DNA of 46,044 bases from the NCBI RefSeq assembly GCF_017942225.1, contig NZ_JAGKSD010000019.1:1-46044 (forward strand), in the 5' to 3' direction. The position numbers were made by a program, and so were the translations under genes. This document shows positions 45,851 to 46,044 of the stretch, piece after piece. The stretch is from Corynebacterium sp. Marseille-P3884. Its GTDB lineage: Bacteria; Actinomycetota; Actinomycetes; Mycobacteriales; Mycobacteriaceae. The notes beneath the pieces were generated by a model. It did no database searches. It saw only the letters and a list, made by a program, of their open reading frames with translations, and was not told where the DNA came from. Position 1 is the stretch's first letter. Every line of letters begins with the position of its first letter.

Positions 45851-46044
45851 GGGGGTGGATAAGAGACAGGCCCCGGACAAAGCGTCCCCGGCGCGTTTTT
45901 TTGAACCATGAATTTCCAGCCGGGTTTCCCCCAGACGATCGCCCCCCACGGACCGGACGAGCACGTCTGGCTCCACACGCGCGGCATCCGCCTGCAAGAA
46001 CGGCAGAACGGCGTGGAGGGGGAGAGGGGAGATGTCGGTGGGCG
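45851..46044. other. Chimeric contig end: transposase adapter remnant plus duplicated 4101-4228
   Basis: 45851-45869 matches the 19-bp Nextera mosaic end AGATGTGTATAAGAGACAG at 15 positions, with the last 11 (ATAAGAGACAG) exact. 45870-45996 is a noisy copy of 4101-4228 (terminator plus the ephE start: GCGTCC, TTGAACCATGAA, GACGATCGCCC, GAGCACGTCTGGCT). The last ~15 bases (AGATGTCGGTGG) resemble the reverse complement of the Illumina P5 adapter (AGATCTCGGTGG). This is a library artefact and not a genomic repeat. Confidence 0.88.

Noticed and set aside
45870..45997. Genomic duplication of the ephE start / novel N-terminus of DnaX
   Set aside because: Joined through a Nextera adapter remnant and full of read-type errors; artefact.

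Overview
The window is a contig of about 46 kb, GC-rich, from an actinobacterium that is almost certainly a Corynebacterium. The diagnostic genes are glxR, a whcA/whiB4-type regulator, katA next to sigC, asd-lysC, leuA and murT-gatD. As I recall the Mycobacterium tuberculosis map, most genes keep the order of the block from about Rv3659c (tadA-like) to Rv3721c (dnaX). The middle (about 17-31 kb) is the variable part.

Layout. 0.1-2.3 kb: a Tad-type secretion ATPase and a CpaE/Ssd-like protein (minus). 2.6-5.0 kb: HAD phosphatase, holin-like membrane protein and EphE-like hydrolase (plus). 5.0-8.3 kb: marP-nudix-thioredoxin-nth (minus), divergent from a tiny membrane protein and glxR. 9.3-12.9 kb: HNH protein, membrane protein, MBL hydrolase, RidA, DUF4177-like protein and whcA. 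13.0-16.8 kb: ponA2-type penicillin-binding protein, yqeY and metallophosphoesterase. 16.9-18.7 kb: tRNA-Pro followed by gene relics, a winged-helix regulator/membrane protein pair with an operator array, and a decayed transposase. 18.8-24.1 kb: a giant two-domain alkaline phosphatase, a small Cys protein and a YhgE-like membrane protein. 24.2-30.2 kb: a complete Mrp cation/proton antiporter operon (A-B fused, C-G). 30.2-31.0 kb: a VapBC-type toxin-antitoxin pair. 31.0-33.8 kb: katA, sigC and a chagasin-like exported protein. 33.8-36.2 kb: asd and lysC. 36.3-39.3 kb: an EamA-like transporter, then a leuA leader/attenuator and leuA. 39.3-43.5 kb: a Pro/Asn-rich membrane protein, a degenerate DnaQ-BRCT protein, murT and gatD. 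43.6-45.85 kb: recR, ybaB and the 3' part of dnaX (minus).

Together these genes cover envelope and peptidoglycan work (ponA2, murT-gatD, marP), redox and stress responses (katA, sigC, whcA, thioredoxin), cAMP-type global regulation (glxR), ion homeostasis (mrp), Asp-family and Leu biosynthesis (lysC, asd, leuA) and recombination/replication (recR, dnaX).

Three points stand out. First, an 11-bp word, GCTTATCGACG, occurs 13 times in perfect form on both strands and in at least three reading frames, far above chance, which suggests a genome-wide DNA-level signal. Second, many genes carry a TANNNT hexamer 6-8 nt before the start codon, the hallmark of leaderless transcripts. One of these drives a 23-residue leader peptide with a Leu-Leu-Leu run ahead of a terminator and leuA, an apparent attenuator. 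Third, both contig ends are artefactual: positions 45851-46044 contain a Nextera mosaic-end remnant and a noisy second copy of 4101-4228, and positions 1 to about 109 are low-complexity purine/G-rich sequence. The genes at both edges (tadA, dnaX) are therefore truncated by sequencing, not biology.
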